DNA of 64,000 nt from Sulfitobacter donghicola DSW-25 = KCTC 12864 = JCM 14565 (GTDB lineage: Bacteria; Pseudomonadota; Alphaproteobacteria; Rhodobacterales; Rhodobacteraceae), in the NCBI RefSeq assembly GCF_000622405.1, contig NZ_JASF01000005.1:2790001-2854000 (forward strand). Reading direction: 5' to 3'. Shown piece after piece: positions 10,697 through 21,061 of this stretch. A program made the position numbers and the translations under genes. A model generated the notes under the pieces. It was not told where the DNA came from. It ran no database searches and saw nothing but the letters and a program-made list of their open reading frames with translations. Within the stretch, counting starts at the first letter, position 1, and every line of letters starts with the position of its first letter.

Positions 10697-11358
10697 AGTG
10701 CCTCCGGATCGCCCCAGTTTATGGACCTATGGCCCTGCCTGCGCAACCACGCATTGGTGCGGCTAAACGGCTGCGAGCCAAAGAAGCCGCGATGTACCGA
10801 CAGCGGGGAAGGGTGGGCCGTTTCGAGTTTAAAGTTGTTCTCACCCTCAACAGCTTTTGCAGCCTTTTGCGCAGGGCCACCCCACAGCAGATAGGCGCGG
10901 GGCTGATCCGCAAGGCGGGTTAAAATTTGATCGGTGAGCGTCTGCCACCCCAGCTTGGCGTGTCCTTTGGCAGTGCCCTGCGGCACAGTAAGGATGGTGT
11001 TGAGCAGTAAAACGCCCTGATCCGCCCAATCATCTAGCTGGGTGCGGCTGCGCTGAAGGCCCAGATCGCTTTCCAACTCTTTGAATATATTGCCAAGACT
11101 ATCTAGCCGCCCGCCAAAGTCGGCGGTGATCGAAAAGGCAAGCCCATGTGCCTTTTTCGGGGTGTGATAGGGATCTTGCCCCAAGATTACGACGCGCACA
11201 TCGTCGGGTTGTACACGTTCAAGCGCGTTAAACACCAAATCGGGCGGTGGCAGCACTAGCCGCGTTTCAGCGGCAAGGGCCGTTTCGATGTCGGGTAATG
11301 TCTGTTCGAAAAACGGCAGCTCCCGCCATGCGCCCAAACGGCTGAGATCAAACATCAC
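10693..11358 (-). CDS. ung: Uracil-DNA glycosylase, family 1
   Basis: 221 residues. It removes uracil from DNA to start base-excision repair. The water-activating motif [17 protein letters not shown] (about residues 61-77) and the Leu-loop motif [14 protein letters not shown] are those of family 1, as is [17 protein letters not shown]. It sits between trpD and trpC and overlaps both by 4 nt, an unusual position for a repair gene inside the tryptophan operon. Two adjacent ATG codons open the frame; the first is used here. Confidence 0.95.
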   Translation of the reverse strand: MMFDLSRLGAWRELPFFEQTLPDIETALAAETRLVLPPPDLVFNALERVQPDDVRVVILGQDPYHTPKKAHGLAFSITADFGGRLDSLGNIFKELESDLGLQRSRTQLDDWADQGVLLLNTILTVPQGTAKGHAKLGWQTLTDQILTRLADQPRAYLLWGGPAQKAAKAVEGENNFKLETAHPSPLSVHRGFFGSQPFSRTNAWLRRQGHRSINWGDPEAL

Positions 11359-12374
11359 GCTTCTTGGGTGATGCGGGCAACGGCGGTGATTTTGTCGCGT
11401 GCTGCGCCAGAATCGATGCTGGCGCGGGCCATTTCGACACCTGTTTTCAGGTCCGGTGCCGCATCCGCGATCAGCAGCGCAGCGGCCGAGTTCAACAAAA
11501 CAGCATCGCGGTAGGCCGATTTCGCACCATCCAGCAGCGCGTTAAAGGCCACCGCGTTTTCTTCGGGGGTGCCGCCGACAATATCCTCAAACGGGTGTTC
11601 TGGCAGGCCTGCATCCTCGGGGTGGATTTCGATGTCGTTGATCACGCCGTCTTTGCCAAGCGCGCTAACCCAGCTGACGCCCGTGATGGTGAGCTCATCC
11701 GTGCCGTCAGACCCATGTACCAGCCACGCGGCCTCTGACCCGAGCAGCCTGAGCGTTTCTGCCATGGGGCGCGTAAGATCGCGCATATAGGTGCCAGTCA
11801 ACTGGCGCTTGACCCCCGCAGGGTTGGTCAGCGGCCCAAGGATGTTAAAGATGGTCCGCGTCCCAAGTTCGGAACGTGTGGGCATGACATGGGCAATCGC
11901 AGGGTGATGCATCGGCGCCATCATAAAACCGATGCCCGCCTCCTTCAGCGCCTTTTCCACAACAGCGGGGCCAACCATTGTATTTAGCCCCATCTGCGTC
12001 AGCGCATCAGCGGCACCAGATTTAGAGCTGAGGTTGCGATTGCCGTGTTTGGCAACAACAACACCAGCCCCCGCAACAACAAAGGCTGTCGCGGTTGAGA
12101 TGTTAAGCGTCCCCTTGCCATCGCCACCTGTACCAACAATGTCCATCGCCCCAGCAGGCGCGACAACCGCGTTGCATTTGGCGCGCATGACTGCGGCTGC
12201 TGCGGCGTATTCATCAACGGTTTCACCGCGTGTACGCAGCGCCATCAAAAGGCCGCCGATCTGGCTGGGCGTGGCTTTGCCTTCAAACAGGATGCCAAAG
12301 GCTTGTTCGGCTTGCTCGCGCGTGAGGGGGCCATTGGCGGATGCGTCGATAAGGGGCTTTAGGCGTTCACTCAT
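11355..12374 (-). CDS. trpD: Anthranilate phosphoribosyltransferase
   Basis: 339 residues. It transfers phosphoribose from PRPP to anthranilate. The PRPP/phosphate-binding signature [37 protein letters not shown], the [20 protein letters not shown] block and [13 protein letters not shown] are all present. It overlaps trpG upstream and ung downstream by 4 nt each. Confidence 0.97.
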   Translation of the reverse strand: MSERLKPLIDASANGPLTREQAEQAFGILFEGKATPSQIGGLLMALRTRGETVDEYAAAAAVMRAKCNAVVAPAGAMDIVGTGGDGKGTLNISTATAFVVAGAGVVVAKHGNRNLSSKSGAADALTQMGLNTMVGPAVVEKALKEAGIGFMMAPMHHPAIAHVMPTRSELGTRTIFNILGPLTNPAGVKRQLTGTYMRDLTRPMAETLRLLGSEAAWLVHGSDGTDELTITGVSWVSALGKDGVINDIEIHPEDAGLPEHPFEDIVGGTPEENAVAFNALLDGAKSAYRDAVLLNSAAALLIADAAPDLKTGVEMARASIDSGAARDKITAVARITQEA

Positions 12375-12952
12375 GCGGGCTGTTTCACCTCCTTGAGGAA
12401 ATTCTCGAGCAGCGCATGGCCATGCTCGGAGCGGATGGATTCGGGGTGAAATTGAACGCCGTGGATTGGTAGCTCGCGATGTTGCAGGCCCATGATGGTG
12501 CCATCTTCCAATTCAGCGGTGATTTCCAGACAATCGGGGAGGGAGGCGCGCTCAACAATCAAAGAATGATAGCGTGTCGCCGCAAAGGGCGAGGGCAGCC
12601 CAGCAAACAGGCCTTTGCCCGTGTGGCGCATCTGGCCCATCTTGCCATGTACGATCTCATCCGCGCGCACAACCTTGCCGCCAAAGGCCTCGCCGATGGT
12701 TTGGTGCCCCAGACAGACGCCCAGCAGCGGAATGCCTTCTTTTGCGGCGGCCTTGGTGAGGGCCAGACAAATCCCAGCCTGCGCAGGATCACATGGGCCA
12801 GGGGATAGCACGATCCCCGCAGGGCGCAGCGCCAGCGCGTCTTCGACACTCAGCGTGTCGTTGCGGCGGATGTCCATCTCGGCGCCGAGCGCCCCCAGAT
12901 AGTGCACTAGATTATAGGTGAAGCTGTCATAGTTATCGATCAACAAGAGCAT
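12371..12952 (-). CDS. trpG: Anthranilate synthase component II (glutamine amidotransferase)
   Basis: 193 residues from the ATG at 12952; a longer open frame upstream shows no homology, and [20 protein letters not shown] is the standard N-terminus. It is a class I amidotransferase supplying ammonia to TrpE. The nucleophile Cys is in [17 protein letters not shown], and the His/Glu pair in [10 protein letters not shown]. It is the first gene of the trpG-trpD-ung-trpC-moaC-moeA(-lexA) string. The ribosome site is weak. No Trp-rich leader peptide is visible in the 180 nt upstream, which is shared with a divergent gene. Confidence 0.96.
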   Translation of the reverse strand: MLLLIDNYDSFTYNLVHYLGALGAEMDIRRNDTLSVEDALALRPAGIVLSPGPCDPAQAGICLALTKAAAKEGIPLLGVCLGHQTIGEAFGGKVVRADEIVHGKMGQMRHTGKGLFAGLPSPFAATRYHSLIVERASLPDCLEITAELEDGTIMGLQHRELPIHGVQFHPESIRSEHGHALLENFLKEVKQPA

Positions 12953-13133
12953 CTTTGGGAAACTTCGTATTAGGACTAGAGAAGGCGTGTAGACGGGGTA
13001 TATAGTTAGCACGGGTAGATGGTCAGTCTTGGACGCAATCGTCAAGGGGCAGGACCGCCGCAGGCTGCAATAACCGGAGCATAATATTCCGGAAGCGGCA
13101 TGTTGGAAATAACAGGACAAGGGTGCAATTGCT

Positions 13134-14744
13134 ATGGCACAGGGTATTTTGAGCGGTATTGGCTTGGGCGCGATCTTTAGCGTCGGCGTTGCAGGGGTGG
13201 TATCGGTATTGGTTCCGATCGAGCCGCAAGCCGCGCCAGAACTGGGCATTGCGGAAACTGTTGCGGAACCCGAACAGGTCACACCGCAGGCTTCTGTGAC
13301 AGTATCGGGCGAATCTGACAGCGCGGTCCAACAGCCACAGATCAGTTTGCGCACCCCCGCTGGCGAAGACCTGCCGAAAGAACCTGTTGCTGCGGCCTTG
13401 GCACCCGAAGTGGCCAGCGATCTGGAAACAGCTGTTGCCGATTTGCCTGTCGCTTCCGCGCCTGTGACCGCGCCTGCAGTTGAAACAGCTGCGTTGACGC
13501 CGCAGCCCTCTGCGTTGAGCAGCGTAGATAGTGATGTAACTGATCACGTTGTAAATGTGCCATCGCCTTTGCCGCAGCCGCAGACAGGGGCGGTGGATAA
13601 TCTGACTGTTCCGCGCCCCTTGCCAGGCGGGGTTGTGGCGCATCTGGAAGAAGAAGCGCCTGTCCTGACAAACCCTCAGGCGTTAGCACCAATGATTCCC
13701 GACGACAGCGCCGATGGGGTGCTTGCCGATCGGTTGATTTCGGGTGAAGCGGCCCCTGTGCAACCCGTGTTGCAAGCGCAGGAACAAGAACAGACGCTAG
13801 AGGCAGCGCAAGAGGGGGAAGAAATCCTTGTTGTCGTTCCGCCCGCTCCCGCGCCGGACCAACAAGAGGACACAGAGGTGGCATCGGCCCCGAAACCCCG
13901 CGTGGTGCAAACACCAGGAACGCAGGTGGCGGCGTTGGGCTCTGCCTCGGGGCGGCCCACCATTGGCACCCCTGCCAGCACCTTGATCAACCGATCTGCG
14001 CAGGCAGAGGAAACACAGGTTCTTGTGCAGCGTTCTTCCTCGGCCGCGACATCGCAGGACGAAACGCCGCTGCGCAACTACGCGCAACCTTTTGAAAACC
14101 CAGAGGGCAAGCCTCTCATGAGTATTGTCTTGATGGATAATGGTGTCGATCTGGAGGCAAATGAAATCGGCTTGCCAGCGCTGTCGCGCTTTCCTTATCC
14201 GGTTAGCTTTGCTGTAGATGTTCGTCTGCTTGACGCTGCAAAACGGATGGAGCGTTACCGTGCAGAAGGGTTTGACGTGCTTGCTATGGTGGACCTGCCG
14301 CAGGGCGCGCAGCCTACGGATGCCGAAGTTTCCCTGAACGTTGCCTTGAATGGCCTTCCTGAAATCGTTGGCGTTCTGGAAGGCACTGGCGAAGGGTTGC
14401 AAAACTCTCGCGCAGTGGCTGATCAAGTGACAGGTATCCTCAAGGCGAGCGGCCATGGTTTGGTCACCCAAAGCAAAGGGTTAAACTCGATGCCGAAACT
14501 GGCAGTCAAAGAAGGTGTGCCCGCGGCTCCTGTGTTTCGGGACTTTGACAGTGCGGGCCAAAATGCGCGCGTCATCCGCCGGTTTCTGGATCAGGCGGCC
14601 TTTAAGGCTGGCCAAGAGGGGGGCGTGATTATGCTGGGCCGTTTGCGGGCGGAAACCATTGAGGCCTTGCTGGTTTGGGGCTTGGCTGATCGCGCGGGAT
14701 CAGTTGCTTTGGCACCTGTATCGGCTGTTTTGCTGGCCCAATAG
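13134..14744 (+). CDS. Divergent polysaccharide deacetylase-family (YibQ-like) exported protein
   Basis: 536 residues. An N-terminal hydrophobic stretch ([20 protein letters not shown]) is followed by about 300 residues of low-complexity Ala/Pro/Glu/Val sequence (to roughly residue 310). The C-terminal domain of about 210 residues begins [20 protein letters not shown]. This domain has the divergent deacetylase pattern: [52 protein letters not shown] and [20 protein letters not shown]. Family members sit in the envelope, often near the CtpA/EnvC genes. The metal ligands of true NodB deacetylases are not obvious, so activity is unclear. It is divergent from trpG and lies between trpG and trpE. 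Confidence 0.75.
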   Translation: MAQGILSGIGLGAIFSVGVAGVVSVLVPIEPQAAPELGIAETVAEPEQVTPQASVTVSGESDSAVQQPQISLRTPAGEDLPKEPVAAALAPEVASDLETAVADLPVASAPVTAPAVETAALTPQPSALSSVDSDVTDHVVNVPSPLPQPQTGAVDNLTVPRPLPGGVVAHLEEEAPVLTNPQALAPMIPDDSADGVLADRLISGEAAPVQPVLQAQEQEQTLEAAQEGEEILVVVPPAPAPDQQEDTEVASAPKPRVVQTPGTQVAALGSASGRPTIGTPASTLINRSAQAEETQVLVQRSSSAATSQDETPLRNYAQPFENPEGKPLMSIVLMDNGVDLEANEIGLPALSRFPYPVSFAVDVRLLDAAKRMERYRAEGFDVLAMVDLPQGAQPTDAEVSLNVALNGLPEIVGVLEGTGEGLQNSRAVADQVTGILKASGHGLVTQSKGLNSMPKLAVKEGVPAAPVFRDFDSAGQNARVIRRFLDQAAFKAGQEGGVIMLGRLRAETIEALLVWGLADRAGSVALAPVSAVLLAQ

Positions 14745-14822
14745 CGGATAATTTGCCTCACATCCGATAGAAATTTGCCTCAAATTTGCTGAAATCATCG
14801 TCTATCCAAAGGGATCAAAACC

Positions 14823-15899
14823 TTGGATAGACCTATGTTTCTATATGTTTACAGCCCTAGCGACTTTGTCTCAGGCTTGCCGATTGAATCGGGGGCCTCT
14901 GCCGATGGCGTGCCAATTTTCACGCTGACCCTTGTTGCGGGGGCAACGCCCACGTTGATTGAAGTTACCGATGATGATCTGGTTTTCGACGAGGTTGATG
15001 GCTCTCAGGTTTTAACAAATGCGGTGACCATCGACGGGAATGCCTTTGCGGCGGGAACGTCGATCAATACGGCCTATGATCTTATCAATTCGGCCTCTGG
15101 TCACAAGGTGACGTCGTTCCACTTTGGGGGGGATGGATACCAACAGGGGGCCGTTGACGGCCTTGTCTCGACCGTGCCTTTGATCGCTGGCACCAGTTAT
15201 AGTTTCGATACCGAACGGACGTCACACCAGCAAAACAACGAATACCAAGACTATGTCGCCTGTTTTGTGACGGGGGCGCTGATTGAAACCGATAAGGGGC
15301 CCAAGCCTGTAGAGGCCTTGCAGGAAGGCGACCTTTTGATGACCTTGGATCGGGGCTATCAGCCGGTTTTGGCGGTCTTGTCCCAGAGCTTTGACAAAAA
15401 AGCACTGGAAGAACGGCCAAAGCTGCGGCCTGTTCGCATTAGGGCAGGCGCATTGGGCCAAGAGCTGCCTGAACGGGATTTGCTGGTCTCGCCACAGCAT
15501 CGTTTTCTGGCGCGATCTTCCGTGGTGAAACGGATGTTTGGCGAGGAAGAAACACTGCTGAGCGCCACCCAACTGGCGTCTTTGCCTGGCATTCGTGTGG
15601 ATCAGAAAGCCAAAGAGGTGACATATTTCCATCTGGTGATGGCGCAGCACGAGATATTATTTGCTGAAGGCTCCCCAACCGAAAGCTTTTATTGCGGGCC
15701 CATGGCAATGGGGGCGTTAGCACCCAAAGCCCATCAAGAGATACTCGAGATTTTTCCAGAATTGGCAGAAAGCGCGCAGCCACAGGCAAGCGCGCGGATC
15801 ATCCCTTCAAACAAACGTCAAAAGAGGCTTGTGCGCCGTCATCGCCGTAACGATAAACCGATCCTTGGTGATCCCGTAAAAGGGCAGACAGCGGCCTAG
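14823..15899 (+). CDS. Hint-domain (Hedgehog/intein) protein
   Basis: 358 residues from a TTG (GGGA 8 nt upstream); the ATG at 14835 (MFLYVYSPSDF) is an alternative. The N-terminal 140 residues are an Asp/Gly-rich beta domain (PTLIEVTDDDLVFDEVDGS). A Hint_2 module begins at CFVTGALIETDKGPKPVEAL, with the block A nucleophile Cys and thermophilic-type EGDLLMTLDRGYQPVLAV. Further conserved points are IRAGALGQELPERDLLVSPQ-HRFL, and YFHLVMAQHEILFAEGSPTESF. Stand-alone Hint_2 proteins are frequent in Roseobacters; autocleavage is plausible but unproven. The stop codon overlaps that of the convergent trpE (shared CTAG). Confidence 0.85.
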   Translation: MDRPMFLYVYSPSDFVSGLPIESGASADGVPIFTLTLVAGATPTLIEVTDDDLVFDEVDGSQVLTNAVTIDGNAFAAGTSINTAYDLINSASGHKVTSFHFGGDGYQQGAVDGLVSTVPLIAGTSYSFDTERTSHQQNNEYQDYVACFVTGALIETDKGPKPVEALQEGDLLMTLDRGYQPVLAVLSQSFDKKALEERPKLRPVRIRAGALGQELPERDLLVSPQHRFLARSSVVKRMFGEEETLLSATQLASLPGIRVDQKAKEVTYFHLVMAQHEILFAEGSPTESFYCGPMAMGALAPKAHQEILEIFPELAESAQPQASARIIPSNKRQKRLVRRHRRNDKPILGDPVKGQTAA

Positions 15900-17410
15900 C
15901 TATTGCCGCTGCCTTGGTCAAAACGGGCGGCGTCTTCGGCTGCGCGTCGGATGGCACCTGATTTGTGGACGGTTTCCATAAATTCAGCCTCTGGGTCACT
16001 GTCATAGACAACGCCGCCACCCGCCTGGATATAAAGCGTTTCGTCTTTCACCACTGCGGTCCGCAAGGCGATACACATGTCCATGTCGCCCCCCGCACTG
16101 AAATAGCCAACACCACCGCCATAGATACCGCGCTTTTCTGGTTCCAGCTCGTCGATGATCTCCATCGCGCGGACTTTTGGCGCGCCTGAAACTGTGCCCG
16201 CAGGCATCCCCGCAAAGAAGGCATCAAGCGCGTCGCAATCATCGCGCAGCTCACCGACAACGTTTGAAACGATATGCATAACGTGGCTGTAGCGTTCGAC
16301 GATGAATTCTTCGGTTGGGCGGACAGAGCCGATTTTGGCAACGCGGCCCACATCGTTGCGGCCCAGATCGAACAGCATCAGATGCTCGGCTAGCTCTTTC
16401 TTATCCGCCATCAAATCGGCCTCTAGGGCGCGATCCTCTTCGGGTGTTTTGCCACGTGGGCGGGTGCCCGCGATGGGGCGGATTGTGATCTCTTGACCAA
16501 ACACACGCACCAGAATTTCAGGGGAGGCGCCAACCACATGGAAGCCGCCAAAGTTGAAATAGAACATAAACGGCGAGGGGTTCGTGCGGCGCAAGGACCG
16601 GTACAGCGCAAAGGGAGGCTGAGGAAAGGCCTGCGCCCAGCGTTGGGAAGGCACAACCTGAAAGATGTCACCGGCTTTGATATATTCTTTGGCCTTAAGA
16701 ACGGCCTCTTTATACCCGTCTTTGGTAAAGTTGCTGACGGGGTCTGGCGCAACAGTGGCATTGCCCAACCCGCGTGAGGTGCCAGCAGGGTTGCGTTCAA
16801 GGTCGCGCACCGCGTCCATCACGCGCTCCGCAGCTTGTGCATAGGCGGCACGGGCAGATTGCCCCTCGGTTACCCAAGCAGGCGAGACAACGGTCACTTC
16901 ACCTTTAACGCCATCCAATACCGCAACAACAGAGGGGCGCAGCATGACGGCATCAGGCAGGCCCAACGGGTCTGGATTGACGTTTGGCAAGCGTTCCACC
17001 AGACGGATCATGTCATAGCCAAGATAGCCAAACAGCCCCGCAGCGGATTGCGGCAGGTCGGCTGGCAGGTCGATCTTGCTTTCGGCGATCAGAGCGCGCA
17101 AAGCGTCCAGCGGGTTGCCGTCAATCTGCGTATAGGCGTCTGGGTCGTAACGGGCCGCGCGGTTCACCTCGGAGGAGGTGCCACGGCAGCGCCAGATCAA
17201 ATCGGGCTTCATGCCGATAATGGAATAGCGCCCGCGCACCTCGCCACCCGTCACGGATTCAAGCATAAAGGCGTTTTCCGCGGCACCCCCAAGTTTCAGC
17301 ATCAGCGAAACGGGCGTGTCCAGATCTGCGGCTAGGCGCGTATAGACGACCTGATGGTGCCCAGCATCATATTGGGCGGCGAAACTGTCAAAGTCAGGAG
17401 TAAGAGCCAT
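15896..17410 (-). CDS. trpE: Anthranilate synthase component I
   Basis: 504 residues. It makes anthranilate from chorismate with ammonia from TrpG. The chorismate-utilising core is complete: RPIAGTRPRGKTPEEDRALE, ADKKELAEHLMLFDLGRNDVG, YSHVMHIVSNVVGEL, and AGTVSGAPKVRAMEIIDELE-PEKRGIYGG. The N-terminal feedback region carries LLKLGGAAENAFMLESVTGG, which resembles the usual Trp-binding LES motif. It starts 1 nt after the ppiD-like stop, so it is transcribed with that gene rather than with trpGDC, from which two opposite-strand genes separate it. Confidence 0.97.
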   Translation of the reverse strand: MALTPDFDSFAAQYDAGHHQVVYTRLAADLDTPVSLMLKLGGAAENAFMLESVTGGEVRGRYSIIGMKPDLIWRCRGTSSEVNRAARYDPDAYTQIDGNPLDALRALIAESKIDLPADLPQSAAGLFGYLGYDMIRLVERLPNVNPDPLGLPDAVMLRPSVVAVLDGVKGEVTVVSPAWVTEGQSARAAYAQAAERVMDAVRDLERNPAGTSRGLGNATVAPDPVSNFTKDGYKEAVLKAKEYIKAGDIFQVVPSQRWAQAFPQPPFALYRSLRRTNPSPFMFYFNFGGFHVVGASPEILVRVFGQEITIRPIAGTRPRGKTPEEDRALEADLMADKKELAEHLMLFDLGRNDVGRVAKIGSVRPTEEFIVERYSHVMHIVSNVVGELRDDCDALDAFFAGMPAGTVSGAPKVRAMEIIDELEPEKRGIYGGGVGYFSAGGDMDMCIALRTAVVKDETLYIQAGGGVVYDSDPEAEFMETVHKSGAIRRAAEDAARFDQGSGNS

Positions 17411-17411
17411 A

Positions 17412-19253
17412 TTATTGGAAATTCACGTTAACGGCGTTTACAGCGCGTTGATCAATGGTTTGCCCCGCGCGCAGCAGGGTATCAGCGGAAAAGATTTCGA
17501 ACAGGCCACGGGCCAAAGCTTCGTTTTGTTGCTCACGTAGGGTGGCAACCAGATCCTGCGCTTCGGGGCTGTCTTCGGTTGCGGCGATTGCGTCCAAGCG
17601 GACCAGAACAACGGTATCAGTACCTTCAAGCAGGCGGATATCGCCGACGTTCATCTCGAAAACATTGCTCATAAAGGCGGTTGGCGTATTGGGAATAAAC
17701 GCGCTGCGCGGCTGTTCGCCAACAACCCGTTCGGTCAAACCTTGCTCGGGGAAGGTTGCGCCGCCTTCGACGGCGGTCTTGGCCGCTTCCGCCTGAACAC
17801 GCAGTTTGGATACGATTTCATCCTCGCGCCAGCGGGTGGCGACCTCTTGGGCAACATCCTCATAGGTGGCGGGGCGTTCGGGCAGGGCTTCGTTCAGGCG
17901 CATCGCAAAGATGCCCCCATCGTCCAGCTGTTTGATCTGTGGGAAATCGCCTTCTTGTACTATGGCGGCTTCGCTGCGGAAGGCCTCATATGCGGCAAGG
18001 CTTTCGCTGCTTTCTGCGGTCCAGTCGATCTGCCCCAAAACCATATCGGTCTCTTCAGCCAGTTGTTCCAATGTTGCACCCCCTGCGAGGCGGTCATCAA
18101 AATCCTCGGCCTGCGCCTCGACGAGGCGGACAGCGCGGTCAGCGGCCAGCACATCGCGCAGCTCGGGCTCGGCTTCTTCAAAGGTGACGTTCTGGGCAGG
18201 CAGCACCGCGTTCACACGGAACAGGGCAGGGCCCAGATCACTGTCAGCGGGGCCGACAACGCTGCCGACCTCGGCGCCAAAGACGACCTCACCCGCAGCG
18301 CCTAGCGCATCTTGGGCGACATCGCCCAGATCAATATCGGCAAGGTTCAAACCGCGGTCTTCGACCAAAGCCTCAAATGTCGTGCCGCCCACTTCGAGAG
18401 CTGCGGCTGCCTGATCGGCGCTGGCCTGATCGGCAAAGACCAAACGTTCGGTCAGGCGGCGCTCGGGCTGGATATATTGCTCGGCGCGGGCCTCGTATTC
18501 TGCACGCAGTTCCTCTTCGGGTAGCTCAACCTGATCAATGATGTCCGTCGGGTTCAACCATGCAAAGGTGATCCGCTTGCTGGCGGGCAAAACAAAGCTG
18601 TCTGCGTTTGCCTCGAAATAGGTTTTCAAAGTGGCCTCGTCAGCCTCTTCGATGGGCGTGTCCAACGTGTCTTCGTCCAGCAATACCCACGTGAAATCGC
18701 GCTCTTCGCTGACGTATTTCACCAGTGTTTCGGCGTAGGCCGCAGGCATTTCAACGCCGCTTAGGATAGCACCCTGAAGCAGCTGGCGGGCGGCCTCTTC
18801 GCGCAGGCTTGTTTCGAACTCACCCTCGTTCAGACCAGCAGAGCGCAAGGATTGCGCATAGCCGTCGCGGTCAAACTGGCCGTCAACCCCTTGGAACGCT
18901 GGGATTTCAAGGATGCGGTCCCGCAGCAGCTCGTCTCCGATAGAAAGCCCCATTTCGGTGGCTTCGTGATCCAAGGCGCGGTCGCGCATGATGCGGTTTA
19001 GCACCGCACGGTCCAGACCCAGCCCCTGCGCCTGTTGAAAGCTGATCGGCGTGCCTGATTGCTGGCTGATGGCGCGCAGTTCTTGCTGGATTTGGCGCGC
19101 ATATGTGTCAACGGATACGGGTTTATCCCCAACGGAGCCTAGCGTGCGGATGTTGCCGCTGAGGTTGACTGCACCAAAGCCGCCCAAGCCCAAAAAGAGC
19201 AGGCCCATAAGGCCCCACATTGCGGTTTTGCCGACGTTCGATTTCTGGGCCAT
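17412..19253 (-). CDS. PpiD-like membrane-anchored peptidylprolyl isomerase/chaperone
   Basis: 613 residues. It has an N-terminal membrane anchor (KTAMWGLMGLLFLGLGGFGAVNL), a SurA-N-like helical chaperone region (about 30-170, with PISFQQAQGLGLDRAVLNRI and FQGVDGQFDRDGYAQSLRSAG), a parvulin-like domain in the centre (about 230-350, degenerate) and a SurA-like tail. Such proteins sit at the periplasmic face of the inner membrane and help fold exported proteins at the translocon. The parvulin signature is poorly conserved, so it may be a chaperone without isomerase activity. AAAGG lies upstream of the ATG. Confidence 0.88.
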   Translation of the reverse strand: MAQKSNVGKTAMWGLMGLLFLGLGGFGAVNLSGNIRTLGSVGDKPVSVDTYARQIQQELRAISQQSGTPISFQQAQGLGLDRAVLNRIMRDRALDHEATEMGLSIGDELLRDRILEIPAFQGVDGQFDRDGYAQSLRSAGLNEGEFETSLREEAARQLLQGAILSGVEMPAAYAETLVKYVSEERDFTWVLLDEDTLDTPIEEADEATLKTYFEANADSFVLPASKRITFAWLNPTDIIDQVELPEEELRAEYEARAEQYIQPERRLTERLVFADQASADQAAAALEVGGTTFEALVEDRGLNLADIDLGDVAQDALGAAGEVVFGAEVGSVVGPADSDLGPALFRVNAVLPAQNVTFEEAEPELRDVLAADRAVRLVEAQAEDFDDRLAGGATLEQLAEETDMVLGQIDWTAESSESLAAYEAFRSEAAIVQEGDFPQIKQLDDGGIFAMRLNEALPERPATYEDVAQEVATRWREDEIVSKLRVQAEAAKTAVEGGATFPEQGLTERVVGEQPRSAFIPNTPTAFMSNVFEMNVGDIRLLEGTDTVVLVRLDAIAATEDSPEAQDLVATLREQQNEALARGLFEIFSADTLLRAGQTIDQRAVNAVNVNFQ

Positions 19254-19322
19254 GGTCGTTACCTTTTGTCCGGTGTTTGCGACTGTCTAAGGGCTTGGCC
19301 GCAAAGGGGCAAGAGGGGGCAA

Positions 19323-20504
19323 TTATCGGGGCAGCTCAACCTTGCTGAGACGATCAAAAAGTTCGCCAATTCCGCTGCTGTCGAGGTTCGCAAAAGCGAT
19401 GCGCAATTCGCGCGCACCTGCGGGATCGCCTTTGGGGTAAAACATCGACCCTGGCAGGGTCAAAACACCAGCCTCACGCACCAATGCTGGGGCCAGATCG
19501 GCGCTGCCCATAGCAAAGGGGTGGCGCAGATAGGCAAAGTAGCCACCCAGCCCAAGCAATGTCCAACCCTGCGCGGCAAGTGTCGGCATGTTGTCGGTGA
19601 TTGCGGCGCGCCTTTTCAGGATCTCGTCGCGCTCTCCCGCCAGCCATTGGTCAAGGTTCTGCATGCCCCATAGGGCCGCGTGCTGGCCGACTTGGTTTGG
19701 GCAAATGGCAACCGTATCCAGAAACTTCTCCGCCTCGGCCAAACGGGTCGGCGAGGCGAGCATGGCCCCCACACGGTGGCCTGTCAGGCGATAAGCCTTT
19801 GAAAAGGAATAGAGGTGGATCAGCGTATCCTCCCACCCGTCACGCGCAAACAGGCTGTGGGCCGCATCGGTGCTGGAGTGAAAATCGCGGTAGGTTTCAT
19901 CGACGATCAAGGCGATGCCGCGCGATTTGGCGATATCGTAAAAAGCTGTGATCAGATCATCGGGGTATTCAACGCCAGTCGGGTTGTTGGGTGTCACCAG
20001 AACAATTGCGCGGGTCTTTGGCGTGATCAGTTTTGCCGCGTCCCACGGATCGGGCATCATGTCGCCTTCGCATTTTAGCGCTACGGCTTTGGCGCCAGAC
20101 ATATCCAACCACATTTTGTGGTTGAAGTACCATGGGGTTGGCACAATCACCTCGTCCCCCTCGGCGCAAAGCGAGGCAATGGCAGCGGCAAAGGCCTGAT
20201 TGCAGCCAGAGGTGATCGAGACCTGATCGCCACTGACCTGTCCGCCATAGATACGCGTTGTGCGCTCGGCCAGTTCCTGGCGTAGCTCTGGCAGGCCAAG
20301 GACAGGACCGTATAGGTGCACATCATCGTTTTGCAGCACCGCATCGGCCATGGCCTGACGCATGTCAGGGTGGGGGGCTTCAACGGGTGCTGCCTGACTT
20401 ACGTTCATCAGGGGGCGATCATCGCGAAAGGTCACACCCTCCAGCCAGCGGCGCGCCTCCATCACAGGAGGGGGGAAGGTGGCATTGGTACGAGACTGGG
20501 TCAT
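19323..20504 (-). CDS. PLP-dependent aminotransferase, class I/II
   Basis: 393 residues, fold type I. The PLP lysine lies in HLYSFSKAYRLTGHRVGAM. The conserved NNPTG (LVTPNNPTGVEYPDDL) and DETYRDF motifs are present, and the substrate-carboxylate Arg is expected in the C-terminal ARELRIAFANLD. It belongs to the broad aspartate/aromatic group; the amino acid used cannot be deduced. It lies in a minus-strand row between gpt and the ppiD-like gene. Confidence 0.9.
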   Translation of the reverse strand: MTQSRTNATFPPPVMEARRWLEGVTFRDDRPLMNVSQAAPVEAPHPDMRQAMADAVLQNDDVHLYGPVLGLPELRQELAERTTRIYGGQVSGDQVSITSGCNQAFAAAIASLCAEGDEVIVPTPWYFNHKMWLDMSGAKAVALKCEGDMMPDPWDAAKLITPKTRAIVLVTPNNPTGVEYPDDLITAFYDIAKSRGIALIVDETYRDFHSSTDAAHSLFARDGWEDTLIHLYSFSKAYRLTGHRVGAMLASPTRLAEAEKFLDTVAICPNQVGQHAALWGMQNLDQWLAGERDEILKRRAAITDNMPTLAAQGWTLLGLGGYFAYLRHPFAMGSADLAPALVREAGVLTLPGSMFYPKGDPAGARELRIAFANLDSSGIGELFDRLSKVELPR

Positions 20505-20534
20505 GGTGCGTATCCGGATGGGGGATGAGAGGGG

Positions 20535-21056
20535 TTAGTCTTTGCCGCGATAAGGCTCGACGTATTGCAGGGCCATATCCCACGGAAAGAAAATCCACGT
20601 GTCTTGGCTGACGCCCGTGATAAAGGTGTCCACCATCGGTTCGCCTTCGGGTTTGGCGTAAACAGTGGCCAGATGGGCCTTTGGATACAGCTTGCGCACC
20701 AGTTCCAGGGTTTTGCCGCTGTCGACGAGATCATCAATGATCAAGATACCCTCGCCATCGCCCATCATCTCTACATCGGGTGATTTCAGCACCTGCGCTT
20801 CGCGACGCTGGTCGGCTTTGCCGCCGCCGGAATGATAGGACACAACCGAGATCGTATCGACGGTGCGCACATCCAATTCGCGCGCGATGATCATCGCGGG
20901 GGCCATACCGCCCCGTGTAATCGCAACAATGGCACGCCATGCGCCATCTTCGGGGCCTTTGCCATCCAGCCGCCACGCCAACGCACGGCTATCGCGGTGG
21001 ATTTGGTCCCAGCTGATGTGAAAACCTTTTTCATGTGGCAGGCGCGTGTCGGACAT
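20535..21056 (-). CDS. gpt: Xanthine (guanine) phosphoribosyltransferase
   Basis: 173 residues, about 20 longer than the E. coli enzyme. It salvages xanthine and guanine with PRPP. Diagnostic features are [20 protein letters not shown], the PRPP motif [20 protein letters not shown] and the C-terminal [20 protein letters not shown], which closely follows E. coli Gpt. The extra length is an N-terminal extension ([12 protein letters not shown]) and an insert with [13 protein letters not shown]. It follows the LysE-like gene by 5 nt. Confidence 0.94.
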   Translation of the reverse strand: MSDTRLPHEKGFHISWDQIHRDSRALAWRLDGKGPEDGAWRAIVAITRGGMAPAMIIARELDVRTVDTISVVSYHSGGGKADQRREAQVLKSPDVEMMGDGEGILIIDDLVDSGKTLELVRKLYPKAHLATVYAKPEGEPMVDTFITGVSQDTWIFFPWDMALQYVEPYRGKD

Positions 21057-21061
21057 GGGGA

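Noticed and set aside
12953..13133. Trp attenuator/leader peptide before trpG
   Set aside because: No run of Trp codons, no alternative terminator hairpin with T-run seen.
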